A stretch of 64,000 bases of DNA from Strix aluco (taxonomy: Eukaryota; Chordata; Aves; Strigiformes; Strigidae): assembly GCF_031877795.1 (NCBI RefSeq), contig NC_133931.1:26348264-26412263 (forward strand), in the 5' to 3' direction. Below, piece after piece: positions 12,801 through 21,900 of the stretch. Numbering within the stretch: the stretch's first letter is position 1; each line of letters starts with the position of its first letter. The notes below the pieces were generated by a model, which ran no database searches, was not told the DNA's origin, and saw only the letters and a list, made by a program, of their open reading frames with translations. The position numbers and the translations under genes are program-made.

Positions 12801-15240
12801 AATCTTCTCCATAATTTTTTCAGGAACTGATGTTAGACTAACAGGTCTGTAACTCCCTGGGTCTCCCCTCACACCCTTTTTGTAGATTGGAATAACATTG
12901 GCTAGCTTCCAGTCAGCAGGAATCTCCCCAGACTTCCACGACCTTTGATAGATGATCAAGAAGGGTCCTGTCATAACATCCTTTATCTCCTTCAGTATTC
13001 TCTTTATCAATGTAACTGCAAAAGTAGTCAGGATGACTGTTGATGGGATCCAGTCCCCTAGGAAGCAAAGAACAAGAATAATTCAATGCTCAGTCCTGTG
13101 TGATTTTTGAATATGATGGTCACAAGAGAAAGACTGGGAAACTGTGACTCAGCTGTAGAGAGGGGAGGCAGTGTGAAAGACCCATGGAGAAAATCAAAGG
13201 AACTCACATTCAAGAGTTGGATTAAATTAGAGGATAAAAGGGAAGAAACCCAAGAACTTGTGTAAGTTAGCATTACTTCAATTCTAAAAGAAGAGAAAAT
13301 GAGCCCCCAAGAACAAGTTCAGTACCTAAAAAGACAAAACCAAAGCTCTGTGTTGATTTTCTTTTGTAATGCACAAATCCCTAAAGCGGAAAGTACCAAT
13401 GCATATGTGATGCATATGTATTTGTCTTTAGAAGATAAAAAAAAAAAAAATCAAAGAACTTAAAATGGAAGAAACCATACTCAGACCATACAACTGACAG
13501 AGAAATCCCTTAAACTACGTCTTTATAATCTCTGTTCAAGCTCTCACATCACTTATTTCTGTACAATGCCTTAGTCTGATCCCTCACTTAGTATAGTGCT
13601 GCATTTAAGTGAAAATTACATTGGATAACTGACTAGAGATGTTTTCATTACAAGAGAGCTGGTCAGCTTCAGGGAACAAAATAAGAGTTGCTACTGCTTT
13701 ATCACTTTCAAAAAAAACCAGTGTATGTAACTCATACAGGATTTTTAAAAGAATTCCTGAAATAAATATGTAGCTTTTTTTCAATAGCAATTTTTTTTTC
13801 ACTGCAAAGGCAAAATCAGATGATAGCCTCTCGGGTGGATTTAACAGGGATCAGAGATGGGCAGGGAAAAAACAATGAGAAGTATCTAAAGACTTTATGA
13901 AACCTGAAGAGATTACAAAAATTGAGTTTGGCCTTGAAACTCAGAAGATATGACCATAAAAACCGCCATTTCTTGGGCATCTGTCTGACACCAGAATGAA
14001 CTCTCACATGAGCTAAGGACTGTCCCAGACCTGAGCACCTTTCGTTCCAAGAGCAAGGATCCTCTTAGTCTTACTTTCTTTGAAAGAAACGCAGAGCATA
14101 GACACTGGAAAACAAAATGCAACAAAACAAAAAATACACCCCAACCCCTCAACCAATCCGTTCTGATGGGAGAAGCTCTTTCACTAAGACAAATTGTCTC
14201 TTGGAAGGTATATCTCCCACTGAGAAGAAGGTGGGAGAATAAATATCATGTGACAGATACTAGGCATGTTCCTTGATTAACTACTCAGATAACACAAATA
14301 TGAGTATAAATTAAGAACAACTACAGAACAGATATTCAGAGCAATGAAAGGGGCAAGGGGAGTAGCTGAGCACTCCTATATACTTTAGTAAAGAAACAAA
14401 GAGATGTTGAAAGTGATAGATAATCTAGCGCTGATAAAGAGGAAATAATTTACATACAGTGTAACAAGCTCATAATAATTTAAAAAGACCAAACATATAT
14501 ATATACACACACATATAATATGCATATTTGATGTGTATATATACATATATATGTATATATGTGTATGAAGACATCTAGACACCTTGGATTGGGTATGACA
14601 AGTGATGATAAAGGGTATAAACACTTCTAATCCAGGCCAGAAGAAAATCTCAGTCATTCTCGGCCATAGGTGCACAAATCTCTGGGGTCCATCAGCTGTT
14701 TCTAACATACCAAGGAGTTCTCAAAGAAAAATTTTGCTCTCAGGAGTTTCAGCTTTGTTGTGACAGAATTGCCATTCCATTGGGAAAAAAAACAAATGGG
14801 GACTACAATTCAAGACAAACATGGCAAATCACTGCTCAAAGGGAGGGGAGCTAAAAAAGACACTTTTGCCACCTGGTCAGATCCTAGAGGAGAAGTTCTC
14901 CTTTGGGGGAAATCTCCTGAGCCCTGAGGCATCTGATCCTGCCCACCAGTGCCTCAAGTACCTGAATATGCTGTTGGCCCAGTGTTGCATGCTCATTCCC
15001 CAAAGCTGTTTGCTTCTGCTCAAGAGGTAAAGCAGTATGGATATTAAGTGTGGACGTCAGATTCTTTGCTGAAATTCCTTTTCAGAAAATTTTCTCTTCC
15101 CTTTACTGATGAGTGCTCTCTGTTTTTCAGGTTTCATTATAGGGGGTGTGTTTTTTCACATGAAATACAAACAGAAAAATGAAAAGAAGAGCCATCAGAG
15201 AGATGTAAAGGATAAGTCTGAACTCAATAGACTGGCTTAA
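796..15240 (+). CDS. CDH17: Cadherin-17 (LI-cadherin), 3' half of gene: join of 8 exons
   Basis: Join 796-872, 2336-2527, 3761-4005, 6980-7110, 8325-8561, 10402-10518, 10625-10741, 15131-15240. All introns are GT-AG and every junction keeps phase, giving about 407 residues to a TAA stop at 15238-15240. The product follows human CDH17 almost without gaps from the EC4/EC5 boundary ([13 protein letters not shown]) to the tail. The family is a seven-cadherin-repeat, calcium-dependent adhesion protein of the intestinal epithelial lateral membrane; unlike classical cadherins its short tail does not bind catenins. Visible here are calcium motifs DINDQ, LDFE, LDREQ and DVNDNPP, several N-glycosylation sequons (NVT, NNT, NSS, NAT), a transmembrane helix and a basic tail. 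CDH16 also has a short tail, but the EC5-EC7 sequence fits CDH17. Upstream exons and promoter are outside the window. Confidence 0.96.
873..2335 (+). other. CDH17: CDH17 intron (1463 bp)
   Basis: Opens with GTGAGT and closes with CTCTCTCTCCCCAG. The short open frames inside it on both strands have no family resemblance. No recognisable mobile element is visible. Confidence 0.85.
2336..2527 (+). CDS. CDH17: CDH17 exon: first part of EC5
   Basis: A 192-nt, phase 0-0 exon encodes 64 residues starting [13 protein letters not shown] and ending GFVKVNK. It carries the EC5 calcium-site element [12 protein letters not shown] and two N-glycosylation sequons (NVT near the start, NNT in the middle). 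Human CDH17 has the same length and spacing here. The acceptor is strong (TCTCTCCCCAG). The donor GTGAAC at 2528 departs from consensus at +5, but moving the splice to the upstream AAG|GTCAAC at 2519 would delete three residues that align with the human protein, so 2527 is preferred. Confidence 0.95.
2528..3760 (+). other. CDH17: CDH17 intron (1233 bp)
   Basis: Contains a short TA run near 2560-2575 and otherwise unremarkable AT-rich sequence. It ends TTCTTCTAATTCATCCAG. I see no other gene or mobile element. Confidence 0.85.
3761..4005 (+). CDS. CDH17: CDH17 exon: end of EC5, start of EC6
   Basis: A 245-nt exon enters in phase 0 and leaves after two bases of a codon (CG|GTAAAA); the next exon supplies A to make arginine. 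It encodes [20 protein letters not shown] through [13 protein letters not shown] is the EC5 calcium-binding LDRE-type motif. [10 protein letters not shown] is the degenerate inter-domain linker before EC6, matching the human VTDVNEAPQF region in place and spacing. One NSS sequon is present. The simple frame continues into a TAA just past the donor, so this cannot be an intronless reading frame. Confidence 0.95.
4075..5196 (+). mobile_element. CR1 LINE, 5'-truncated, sense, in CDH17 intron
   Basis: About 1.1 kb of a CR1 non-LTR retrotransposon in the same orientation as CDH17, only about 70 bp past the exon donor at 4006. It starts near ACAGCATTCTCCTGG, carries the C-terminal part of the ORF2 reverse transcriptase, and ends in the typical CR1 3' UTR and tail (CTAGATGATTCTGTGATTC, then TATG). 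GAAAACACA occurs at both ends (4076-4084 and 5196-5204) and could be a short target duplication, though it overlaps the element at both ends. The copy at 42.3 kb is a close relative. Confidence 0.95.
4117..5112 (+). pseudogene. CR1 ORF2 fragment, reverse transcriptase C-terminal part, open but catalytically broken
   Basis: An uninterrupted 331-codon frame starts inside the reverse transcriptase domain and runs to the normal CR1 stop (TAG, 5110-5112). It shows the conserved [20 protein letters not shown] block, the palm motif, and the C-terminal region ([30 protein letters not shown]). The endonuclease and the first half of the polymerase are absent because of 5' truncation. The catalytic FADD motif reads FAAD: codon 4315-4317 is GCT where CR1 has an aspartate codon, one base change at 4316. 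The fragment therefore cannot be an active polymerase. The lack of stops points to a fairly young insertion, not to function. Confidence 0.9.
5197..6979 (+). other. CDH17: Rest of CDH17 intron 3 after the CR1
   Basis: AT-rich intron sequence with only short random open frames on both strands. It ends TTTCTTTCCAAAG at 6979. I recognise no further element. Confidence 0.7.
6980..7110 (+). CDS. CDH17: CDH17 exon: middle of EC6
   Basis: A 131-nt exon whose first base completes the split arginine codon. It encodes [19 protein letters not shown] and continues to VEVVASEL, ending one base into the next codon at a perfect A|GTAAGT donor. LDREQ is the EC6 calcium-binding motif. Human LI-cadherin has an RGD at the KGD position here (codons 6990-6998), reported as an integrin-binding site; this bird sequence has lysine instead. 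The rest of the exon aligns without gaps to the human domain. Confidence 0.95.
7111..8324 (+). other. CDH17: CDH17 intron (1214 bp)
   Basis: GTAAGT donor, CTCTACAG acceptor. It contains the 26-bp triplicate listed at 7995 and no other recognisable element. Confidence 0.85.
7995..8072 (+). repeat. Tandem repeat, 3 copies of 26 bp
   Basis: Three head-to-tail copies beginning GGATGTGACC at 7995, 8021 and 8047. Copies 2 and 3 are identical. Copy 1 differs at two bases (CACTTACCAG versus CGCTTACTAG). The array ends where GGTCTATC follows. Confidence 0.95.
8325..8561 (+). CDS. CDH17: CDH17 exon: end of EC6 and first part of EC7
   Basis: A 237-nt exon; its first two bases AT complete an asparagine codon and its last base G opens an alanine codon. 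It encodes the strand ending EC6 ([16 protein letters not shown], a textbook DVNDNPP linker) and the start of EC7, including the family-specific FFCHPLS block and the stretch ending NNWEISKVN. These match human CDH17 in order and spacing. As in the mammalian protein, EC7 has few of the standard calcium-site residues. Donor GTAAGT, acceptor TTTTAAACTCTACAG. Confidence 0.96.
8562..10401 (+). other. CDH17: CDH17 intron (1840 bp), mostly ancient CR1
   Basis: More than half of this intron is a decayed CR1-like copy (8985-9985). The flanks, 8562-8984 and 9986-10401, are AT-rich and show nothing else. Confidence 0.8.
8985..9985 (+). mobile_element. Ancient CR1-like LINE remnant (reverse transcriptase and C-terminal region to 3' end)
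   Basis: No long frame survives, but the order of landmarks matches old amniote CR1 elements. From 5' to 3': a stretch like the post-GVPQG region (AGTGAAGGGAGTTCATGTG), GAGCAATAAAATGGCA (the line normally reading as WATKWQ-like), CCTGTATAAATCCATTATTT (LYKS), CATCTCCAAAAAGATGCAGT (HL-KD), AGAGGTCTATAAAATCATG (EVYKIM), and a 3' end with TTTGGTCTGATCCC. Many indels and stops show great age. It shares the sense orientation of CDH17. Confidence 0.75.
10402..10518 (+). CDS. CDH17: CDH17 exon: C-terminal part of EC7
   Basis: A 117-nt exon, phase 1 in and phase 1 out. It encodes (A)[19 protein letters not shown] and then [19 protein letters not shown]. With the preceding VN this gives an N-A-T glycosylation sequon, where human has [12 protein letters not shown] corresponds to the membrane-proximal end of EC7. 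The donor GTATAC is weaker than the others. The following intron is only 106 bp. Confidence 0.95.
10625..10741 (+). CDS. CDH17: CDH17 exon: juxtamembrane segment and first half of transmembrane helix
   Basis: A 117-nt exon after CATTTCTTTTTGCAG. It encodes (V)[15 protein letters not shown], a three-cysteine membrane-proximal segment as in human LI-cadherin (CSC...SC), then the start of a hydrophobic helix [14 protein letters not shown]. It ends one base into a glycine codon at G|GTAGGT, so the membrane helix is split by the last intron. Confidence 0.95.
10742..11374 (+). other. CDH17: Start of last CDH17 intron
   Basis: Intronic sequence between the transmembrane exon and the pentanucleotide array. 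Short open frames here have no family resemblance; nothing else is seen. Confidence 0.7.
11375..11517. repeat. (AATAG)n microsatellite with an internal (ATACAATAGA)7 array
   Basis: About 11 units of AATAG (11375-11430), then seven identical 10-bp units ATACAATAGA (11431-11500), then about three plain units. It abuts the 3' end of the antisense CR1; on the minus strand it reads ATTCT, matching the CR1 tail, from which it most likely expanded. Long open frames on the minus strand here ([11 protein letters not shown] repeats) are an artefact of the period. Confidence 0.97.
11511..13062 (-). mobile_element. CR1 LINE, 5'-truncated, antisense in last CDH17 intron
   Basis: About 1.55 kb of a CR1 element on the minus strand: 5' end near 13062, 3' tail at 11511-11520 merging into the microsatellite. 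It is longer and more diverged than the 4.1-kb copy and retains more of the reverse transcriptase. The 3' UTR is present (CAATGATCATCTAGTCCAAC on the plus strand). The subfamily differs from the copies at 4.1 and 42.3 kb. Confidence 0.93.
11589..13010 (-). pseudogene. CR1 ORF2 reverse transcriptase, frameshifted
   Basis: Five minus-strand frame segments, in order 13010-12714, 12707-12483, 12418-12236, 12003-11662 and 11795-11589, follow the CR1 ORF2 product from the fingers region ([31 protein letters not shown]) through polymerase motif A ([12 protein letters not shown]) to the C-terminal region ([15 protein letters not shown]). The FADD catalytic motif is still readable around 12375 but in another frame from its surroundings. 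Several frameshifts make it non-coding. Confidence 0.9.
13063..15130 (+). other. CDH17: Remainder of last CDH17 intron
   Basis: AT-rich intron with A-runs (about 13438-13450) and the alternating TA/TG tract at 14494-14572. No other element recognised. It ends CTCTCTGTTTTTCAG at 15130. Confidence 0.7.
14494..14572. repeat. Alternating purine-pyrimidine AT-rich tract (TA/CA/TG)
   Basis: A run of interrupted TA, CA and TG dinucleotides (ATATATATATACACACACAT, TGTGTATATATACATATATA). Its two halves are partly complementary, so it is both a microsatellite and a likely site of DNA breathing or hairpins. Confidence 0.8.
15131..15240 (+). CDS. CDH17: CDH17 last coding exon: end of transmembrane helix and cytoplasmic tail
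   Basis: After TGTTTTTCAG, two bases complete the split glycine and 35 further codons run to TAA at 15238-15240. FIIGGVFF finishes the membrane helix. [16 protein letters not shown] and the final KSELNRLA form a basic cytoplasmic tail of about 27 residues. The length agrees with LI-cadherin, whose tail is far shorter than the roughly 150-residue catenin-binding tail of classical cadherins. The sequence of the tail itself is poorly conserved with mammals. Confidence 0.95.
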
Positions 15241-15995
15241 TGACTGTTTCATCAAGAGACAAAAATGCCCTTTGGGTTGGGAAGGAGTGAGCTTTGTAGC
15301 TCCCAAAGCCCAGAAGTGGGCCTCACAAACTGAGGATACAAACATGCAAAAGCAGGCTTCCAGGGTTTTGTCTTCACTTTTGTAGGTAATACTACTCAGC
15401 CACAAAACGAAAAACATACCTGCACTTCAGCAGCAGCCATTAATAAGAATGTCAGCTTTGACTGAAATGTTAACTCATGACCAAATGCTGAGCTCCTGCA
15501 AGGATCAATACATGGGACCAGCCTTCTTTGGCAGCTGAAGTAAATATGGACTTTCCAGAGGACTACATTTTATCTAATTGCGCATCTTTGGCTCTTTTCA
15601 TCTCAGTAAGTTACTGAATAACAGAACAGGGATTAAAGTCCTGTGCTACATTTGAAGATGTCCCATGAAGTTGCAGGAATCCCCCTGACTCTCAGCAAAG
15701 GAGCTCCCAAACTTATTGCAATCTGTAATCTGCCCTGGGTCATGCCTGTTTACATTACGCTGGTGAATTTGTGCTAGCGATATTCACTAGCAATGTGATA
15801 TTACAGTTTTTCATTTTTTATAACCACAGAGTATAACCAGTTTGTGAAGCACCATGGCCTTTCATTACAGTTTCTAAGTTAAAAACTACATGCTGAATTA
15901 TGTGGAATTGTGTAATGTCCTCTTTTATCATACTGCTGCAAATATTGTTCTTACTCCCTACATATTAGATAAGAATAAAAATGTTCTTTAAAGGT
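15241..15995 (+). other. CDH17: CDH17 3' UTR
   Basis: Non-coding sequence from the stop to the first good polyadenylation signal. The 3' limit is inferred from AATAAA at 15974 followed by a T/G-rich stretch (TTTTAGTGTCTGC). Later AATAAA copies near 16313 and 16725 could extend it. Confidence 0.7.
15974..15979 (+). terminator. CDH17: Polyadenylation signal AATAAA of CDH17
   Basis: First canonical hexamer after the stop codon, about 730 bp downstream, with a T/G-rich element starting about 17 bp later. A genomic A-run lies at about 16017-16035. Confidence 0.7.
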
Positions 15996-18900
15996 TTTAG
16001 TGTCTGCTTATTTTATAAAAAAAAAAAAAAAAAAAGAGAATGCATGAGACCAAAACATTGCTGCTTGGTTATCTATTGTATTTAACCTTAACCCTCACTT
16101 TCGCATAATACAGATTTAAAAAGGCTCTCAGGACAGAGTGTTACATGTCTGGCTGATTCAAGATGCAATGATTGCTGGATGCACTTGTTTTCATTAAAAT
16201 GTATTTGAGCCCAGGATGACACTCACAGAAGGAAAGCCTTTCTCCTGACAATATGCCTATAGAAGGGCATATTTTAGTGACAGTTTGAGGGAGGCTTTTC
16301 TTTCAAGCTATAAATAAAAGCTGACCAATATTGCGTTAAACTGAAAAGACAATATACTTTTGAAAACACTGAAGAAAAGGTCATATGGAAAAGAGTATGT
16401 TTGTTTATGCAGGACTTTTTTAATAGCTTTTGCATGCAGCACAGAACTAGAAAGAAAAGAACACTTTTTTTGGTAGCATTGCATTATAATAGGTTTTCCT
16501 AGAATGCTGCCAGCAGAAACTGCTTTTGGGCTTCAGCAACACAACCCAATTGTTGTACCTCTTACCCCGGCTTCACCAGCTGTTGAAGCTCTGTTATTTG
16601 CTGTGGGGCTCACTGCTGGAATGTATTTATTTTATGATGGGAATGCAATCCATTATATTTGGAAAGTATGACATTCAGTTACGTCAGTGTGTCCAGGGAT
16701 TGGGATTAGTATATTGTTTTATAAATAAAGGAGCCAAAGTTCAGGAGTCTTTGTACTTGTGTATACCAATATGTCTTTATCTGAAGATGGAGAGAATGTG
16801 CAGAAGTTCCACTTTGCTCTATCTCCTTGACCTGTCTTTCTGTTTGCTAATTTTACCCAAACACATCTCCTATTTTCAATAATTTCTCTTTGGGAGAAGG
16901 GTCAAAAAATTTCTTGTCTTATTTGTCTACATTCATGGCTGGTTTGATAGCAGGACCTTATCCCTTTCCTCTGTCTACAGATACATTACCGCAATTTCTT
17001 GTGTCTCATGGGGTAATTCACTGTGCCCTCTGCCCAGCTGCCCTTAGACCAGTGGACAGCAGAGCTTCTAGGATAAACAAAAAAGTCCCCCCTTCTTAGG
17101 GTCTTGACCACATCTTCAGTCTTGAAGACTTTCAGTCTCAGTGTATTAGGGTCAACCCTCCTGCAGGTATTTCTCTACCAAATGTGCTTCATGTGTGGCA
17201 GGAAAGATCTGAATGAAACCACCTCAGGGTGCCCCCTCTCCAGTAGCTGCCCTGGATGAGCATCTCTAGAGGCTGAGCACATTTTCCCTTGCTGCTGCAA
17301 TGACCCCCTGACAGCCTGCAGCTCTAGCTGCAGCAGAGCATATCCAGGGCCCATAGCACCCTGACTGCCTCACTCCACCTGCACCCCCTTCCCCACCCCA
17401 CTTGAACAAAGTCCCCTGCACTCAATGGATGTGTCATGTTCATGGTTGCATGGGCATTACCTAAGTAATACAGCTGCGGATGGGGCACCACACGCTTCTT
17501 GGTGCTTCTTGTACTATGCATTAGTCCTACCACCAAAAAAAAAAAAGAAAGAAAAAAGCCCATTTCCAACCCTGCCACAAATATTCTCATTTTCTTGACC
17601 CTCCTCCTGCCTGCCTGCCTGCCAGGACTTCACCCCTAGCCCTCTGGGGGTTTATACAATCCAGTCCTGCTCTGGTTCCTCCATTGGTTCAGACTCTTTT
17701 GGGAGCCAGACAAAAGTTCTCACCCAGCCTTAACCCTCCCCCTGCAGCAGACTGCTGCCCCCAGCCTCCTTTCCAGAGGACAAATTCAGTTTTCTTTGGG
17801 TCTCTGGGGAGGAAGAGAAGCAATACTTATTATTGTTCCTTCCCACCATGCTTCCCACCAGGCCCAGCTGGTTCCCAGGTCCCCTCAGGAGCAGCAGATA
17901 CTAGGACATTTTGCCCTTGTATATTACATTTTGCTCTGAATTCAAGTTGTAAAGGATGAGCACTTCTTTTTGAGCTCCTCAAATTCCTGTTAATGTCTGT
18001 TAGTGTCTGCACCCTCCAAAGCAGTTTCACTGACACATCTTGGTAATAACTAACAACACATAAACTGCACTTTACACATAAAAGTGTAAAGATACAGGAA
18101 GCACTGAAAACAGAATTTGGTACAAACCTCCAAAAAATAGTTCTCTGAAGTTGGCCACATTATTATTTTTTTTAACCAACTTTGAAATATTAGCTTATAT
18201 TAATTTTTTATGCTTGAATAATAGGTATGGCATACCAGCACGATTTGTACACATACACAATTCACTATGAAGAAACTAGTAATGTCTGCAAGCATTAAAA
18301 CTCAATTAGTTCTTTAAATGCATGATACTTAAAACAAAATTGTAGAGAAGCTAAAGCTCTCCTACTTTATATCCACAAATTATTAGAACAACTTTATACA
18401 TTGATAGCAGAAGGACAAATTTTGAAAACAGTGTTGATGGCTTTGGACTCCACTTACAACCTTTCTGCCAAGAACAATATCACACAAGAAGTCCAGTGAT
18501 GAAATCTGCTGAGAATATGTCCTCTGGCACTGTTCCTTTCCACGGCTCCTCCTCCAAGCATGCAACATCTCATTACAAGTTTCACAGATGGCAAAAGATA
18601 TTTCAGTGCTTTCTAATTCTTTTTTACAAGATTAGAGATTTATCAGGGTTTTGATTTTCTCCAGGATTAATGACATACATTAATTAAACTGTCATTATGC
18701 CCATTTTTCAACCCTTTTGTAAATATAAACTTGAAAATTACAAACAAGATTTTTATCTGGGTTTATAGAACAAATGCCGTAGAGCAGCAGCTCTTGGGAA
18801 AAAAAAGTGTCCTTAATCCACAATTTGAACTATAGTTCATCAGCTCTGCTCACACAATCAAACGCACAAGGCTGTATCCACCACGCGTAGCTACTACTGT

Positions 18901-21900
18901 GGCTATTAATGGGCATAAAGATAAGGCAGCCCCCAGTGGCGTGGTGATGGGTGGGGAAGGCTGTGTGCCAGCAGCATGGCTGGAGCCACTGGTGCTCGTA
19001 GATGGACAGACTTCCTCTAGACCTGAGAAATGCAGGGAGAAATGTGTCTTCACCCCTAAAATGACTCTGTCATGAGGTGTGCTCTTGGGGTAAGCAAGCA
19101 CCGTGTGGAGGAGCACAGAGGGCACTTCGGTGGGATTAGGAAGCTGACTGGTAAAGGGGAAATGGTTTTGGCTCAGAGACAATGGACGCTCTCCCAGTCC
19201 CTCTGTCTAGCAGCTAATCCTAGATACACCTCACTAGAAGTTTGAGAAGACTTGACTTTAAAAAAAAAACCCAACACATTTATTCCTGGTGTTATTTCCA
19301 GCAGATTTGTCAGAACTGGGAGGTGAAATTAGCTAATTGCTTGTGCAAACTAGAGCAAGGAACCACATAATCCACAGAGTTACTACTCCTTCTAGACACC
19401 AGAGATATTATGTTCCGTCTCTAAATGTCATTCCAATGGCATTCACCCCCTCAGAGAAGTCCTCCTTCCCTGTTGGCTGACTTTGGGCCTTGAACAGAAG
19501 ACCCAGAAATTTGCAGTTTAAATTACAAGACAAAGTCCTGGAGCTACAGTCTCTGCCACAGCAGGGTAACATCCTCTGTGGACAGAGCTCAGAAAAGGGA
19601 GTCACCACAGCCTGTGACCAAAGGGTTAAAATGATGTACATGAGCATCCATTAATGCAGTAAAATAACATGGAAATGTTCAGAAAGATGGACAACATCAT
19701 CATGTCAAGGATCCCAAGCCAGGAAAAACACTTCCAGTTTTTTAATTGCATATTCCAAAAGGAAAACAGAAGATTAAAGGCAAACCAGCAGCAGATCTTT
19801 GAACTCGTTGCTGAACACCATGTTCCTCTACTGATAGCAAAAAAATTGTACAGCACAGGGAGACACAAACTACTGGAGTCTGTTCTGTTTACAGCTCAGG
19901 GGCCAGAGGTAAGTGCTGAGTACAGTTGCAAAAGGATATTATGTGACATATGATCTCAAGGGGAATAAGTCACCTCTGTTTGCAGCTGAGAAGATGACAA
20001 CTATTATTGCCATGAGCTGCATGCGTAATTACATCCAGTTCATCCGGTTATGATAGCGGTATCATAAGTGGACTCACCTCATTCCTGAACCATTCTGTAA
20101 GACATACGTTAATGCTTAATATGGTCAAGAAATGTGTTTCCACAGCCTCCTCTTCCAGTGCACTGCTCCTTGGGACTAACATTTAACTTGCAAATCATCT
20201 AGGGAAGTGGGTCTAGCACATCATTCCTGGTTCTGAGAATTGAGCAGGAAGAATAGAAACTGGAAGCTAGAAACCACGGGTTTGCCAGGTGAACAGTTGG
20301 AGTTGGTGTCCAGTTGCTAACAGTCATCACAAACACACCTTCTGCCATTTCTCCACCTGTCAGAAACAGCCTCTCTGAAGACTTCACACCCTGAGGTCTT
20401 AATTGCAGAACGACATTCCTGCATTCGAATTATTTCCTTTGCTTGACAAAGCTAAAGTGACACAACAGCTGAGCCCACAAGAAATTTTCTCAGGTGACAC
20501 TCATGGAGGGTTTATTGCATCTCTCTGTGCAGTGCAGTGAGCTCACCCACCCTGTGTGTCCCTTCCCCGCAAAGTGACTTGTCTGTCCTCACTCAGCACT
20601 GAAGGGTCATTGTGGGAAGGCAGGGGAGGGCTAGCAGTACTAGAGTGGAACCAGTAAAGATTTACTGACTTGATTTACCTGAGTTACAACTCAAGAAAAC
20701 TTTCAAAACCAACTGGCTGGGCAAACTAACAAGAGGTAGGTACTGGAATAACTGGTGCTGTGTTGCTGTCACACATTCAATCTAGACAGTGAAGAGTTAC
20801 CAGAAAAGGTGATAGTGGGAGACCATCAGAGGGCAGAAGGAACAGAAGGCAGCATCAAGCAAGACATGCCAAAAAATGAGAGCAGAAGCCTACTCCAAGC
20901 CCCAGCTGAAGACCTGCATGAGTGGCCATGCCTGGAGACTGTGCAGCTCCTCTGAACCACCACTGTCTTTCCTACGTGGAAGGAGGTCGGTGAACTTCAG
21001 GATGCACATACATCCTTCTGGGTCTGGTGGCCACAGAAGGGTTAGAGGCAGCAAGTGCCAATGGCTTCAGAAGCCAGGGGATTTCCAGCTGCCACCCCTC
21101 TTGAGCTCCTTTTGCTAGTGGTTGTTGCTGCCAGACCTGACTGAGAAGGCGCCTGTTTTTCTTTCATTTTTGGCCAACATCTGAAAGGCTACAGATTTTT
21201 TTCTTGCCCTTTGGATAACTCTGTTGATGTTAAAATCTACTCTTATGAAACTTTTTCCATTTCCCCAGGAAATATTTTGTGTTCATATACTCTTATCCTT
21301 TCCTTATTGATTTTATCTGCAATGTCTTTTGCCAAGTCTAATTTTTAGAGCCTTACGTTTATTGTCTTAGGTCCCAGTCTTTGCTGGGCTCCTTTTTTTT
21401 TTTTTTTTTTTTTTTTCCATAATGCACAGTACACTTCTTTCAAGTGAGGCACAGCTAAGAGGGGTTTGTTATTTCTGTGTAAGCCAGGCTGTCAGTGTGG
21501 GCTTGCAGACAGGGTGAATGAATAAGAGATAGGACATCTTCCTACATGCTTACATCAGGGGAGCTGAGGCCAAAAGAAAGCTGAATGATGCCTATTTAGT
21601 TAAGATAAGAAGGAAATTAGAAGGAGACACATGGGAAGCCCTAGGCAATGGCTGCTTTTGATCATGTTTCTGGCCATATGTGTTCAAGCATTAGTAAACC
21701 ATTTTGTACTAACAAGGAGTTTAGTTACAAATATCTTGTATTTTAGGAGCATCCTGGATGCTGGGCTTGCAGGTTTGTCACCTACTAATGTCTCTTACCT
21801 TTCCAGAGGTCTGTGATGGTTCAGGAGAGGAAGACCCTGGGGACAGCAGGACCTAAATGACCCCGAATTAGGGCATGTTACAATGTCCCTTCCCTGTGTC

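Noticed and set aside
18850-19182. Minus-strand frame with Ser/Thr/Pro-rich segment and hydrophobic C-terminus, superficially like a GPI-anchor signal
   Set aside because: Length (110 codons) is well within chance, there are no convincing flanking exons, and no family match.
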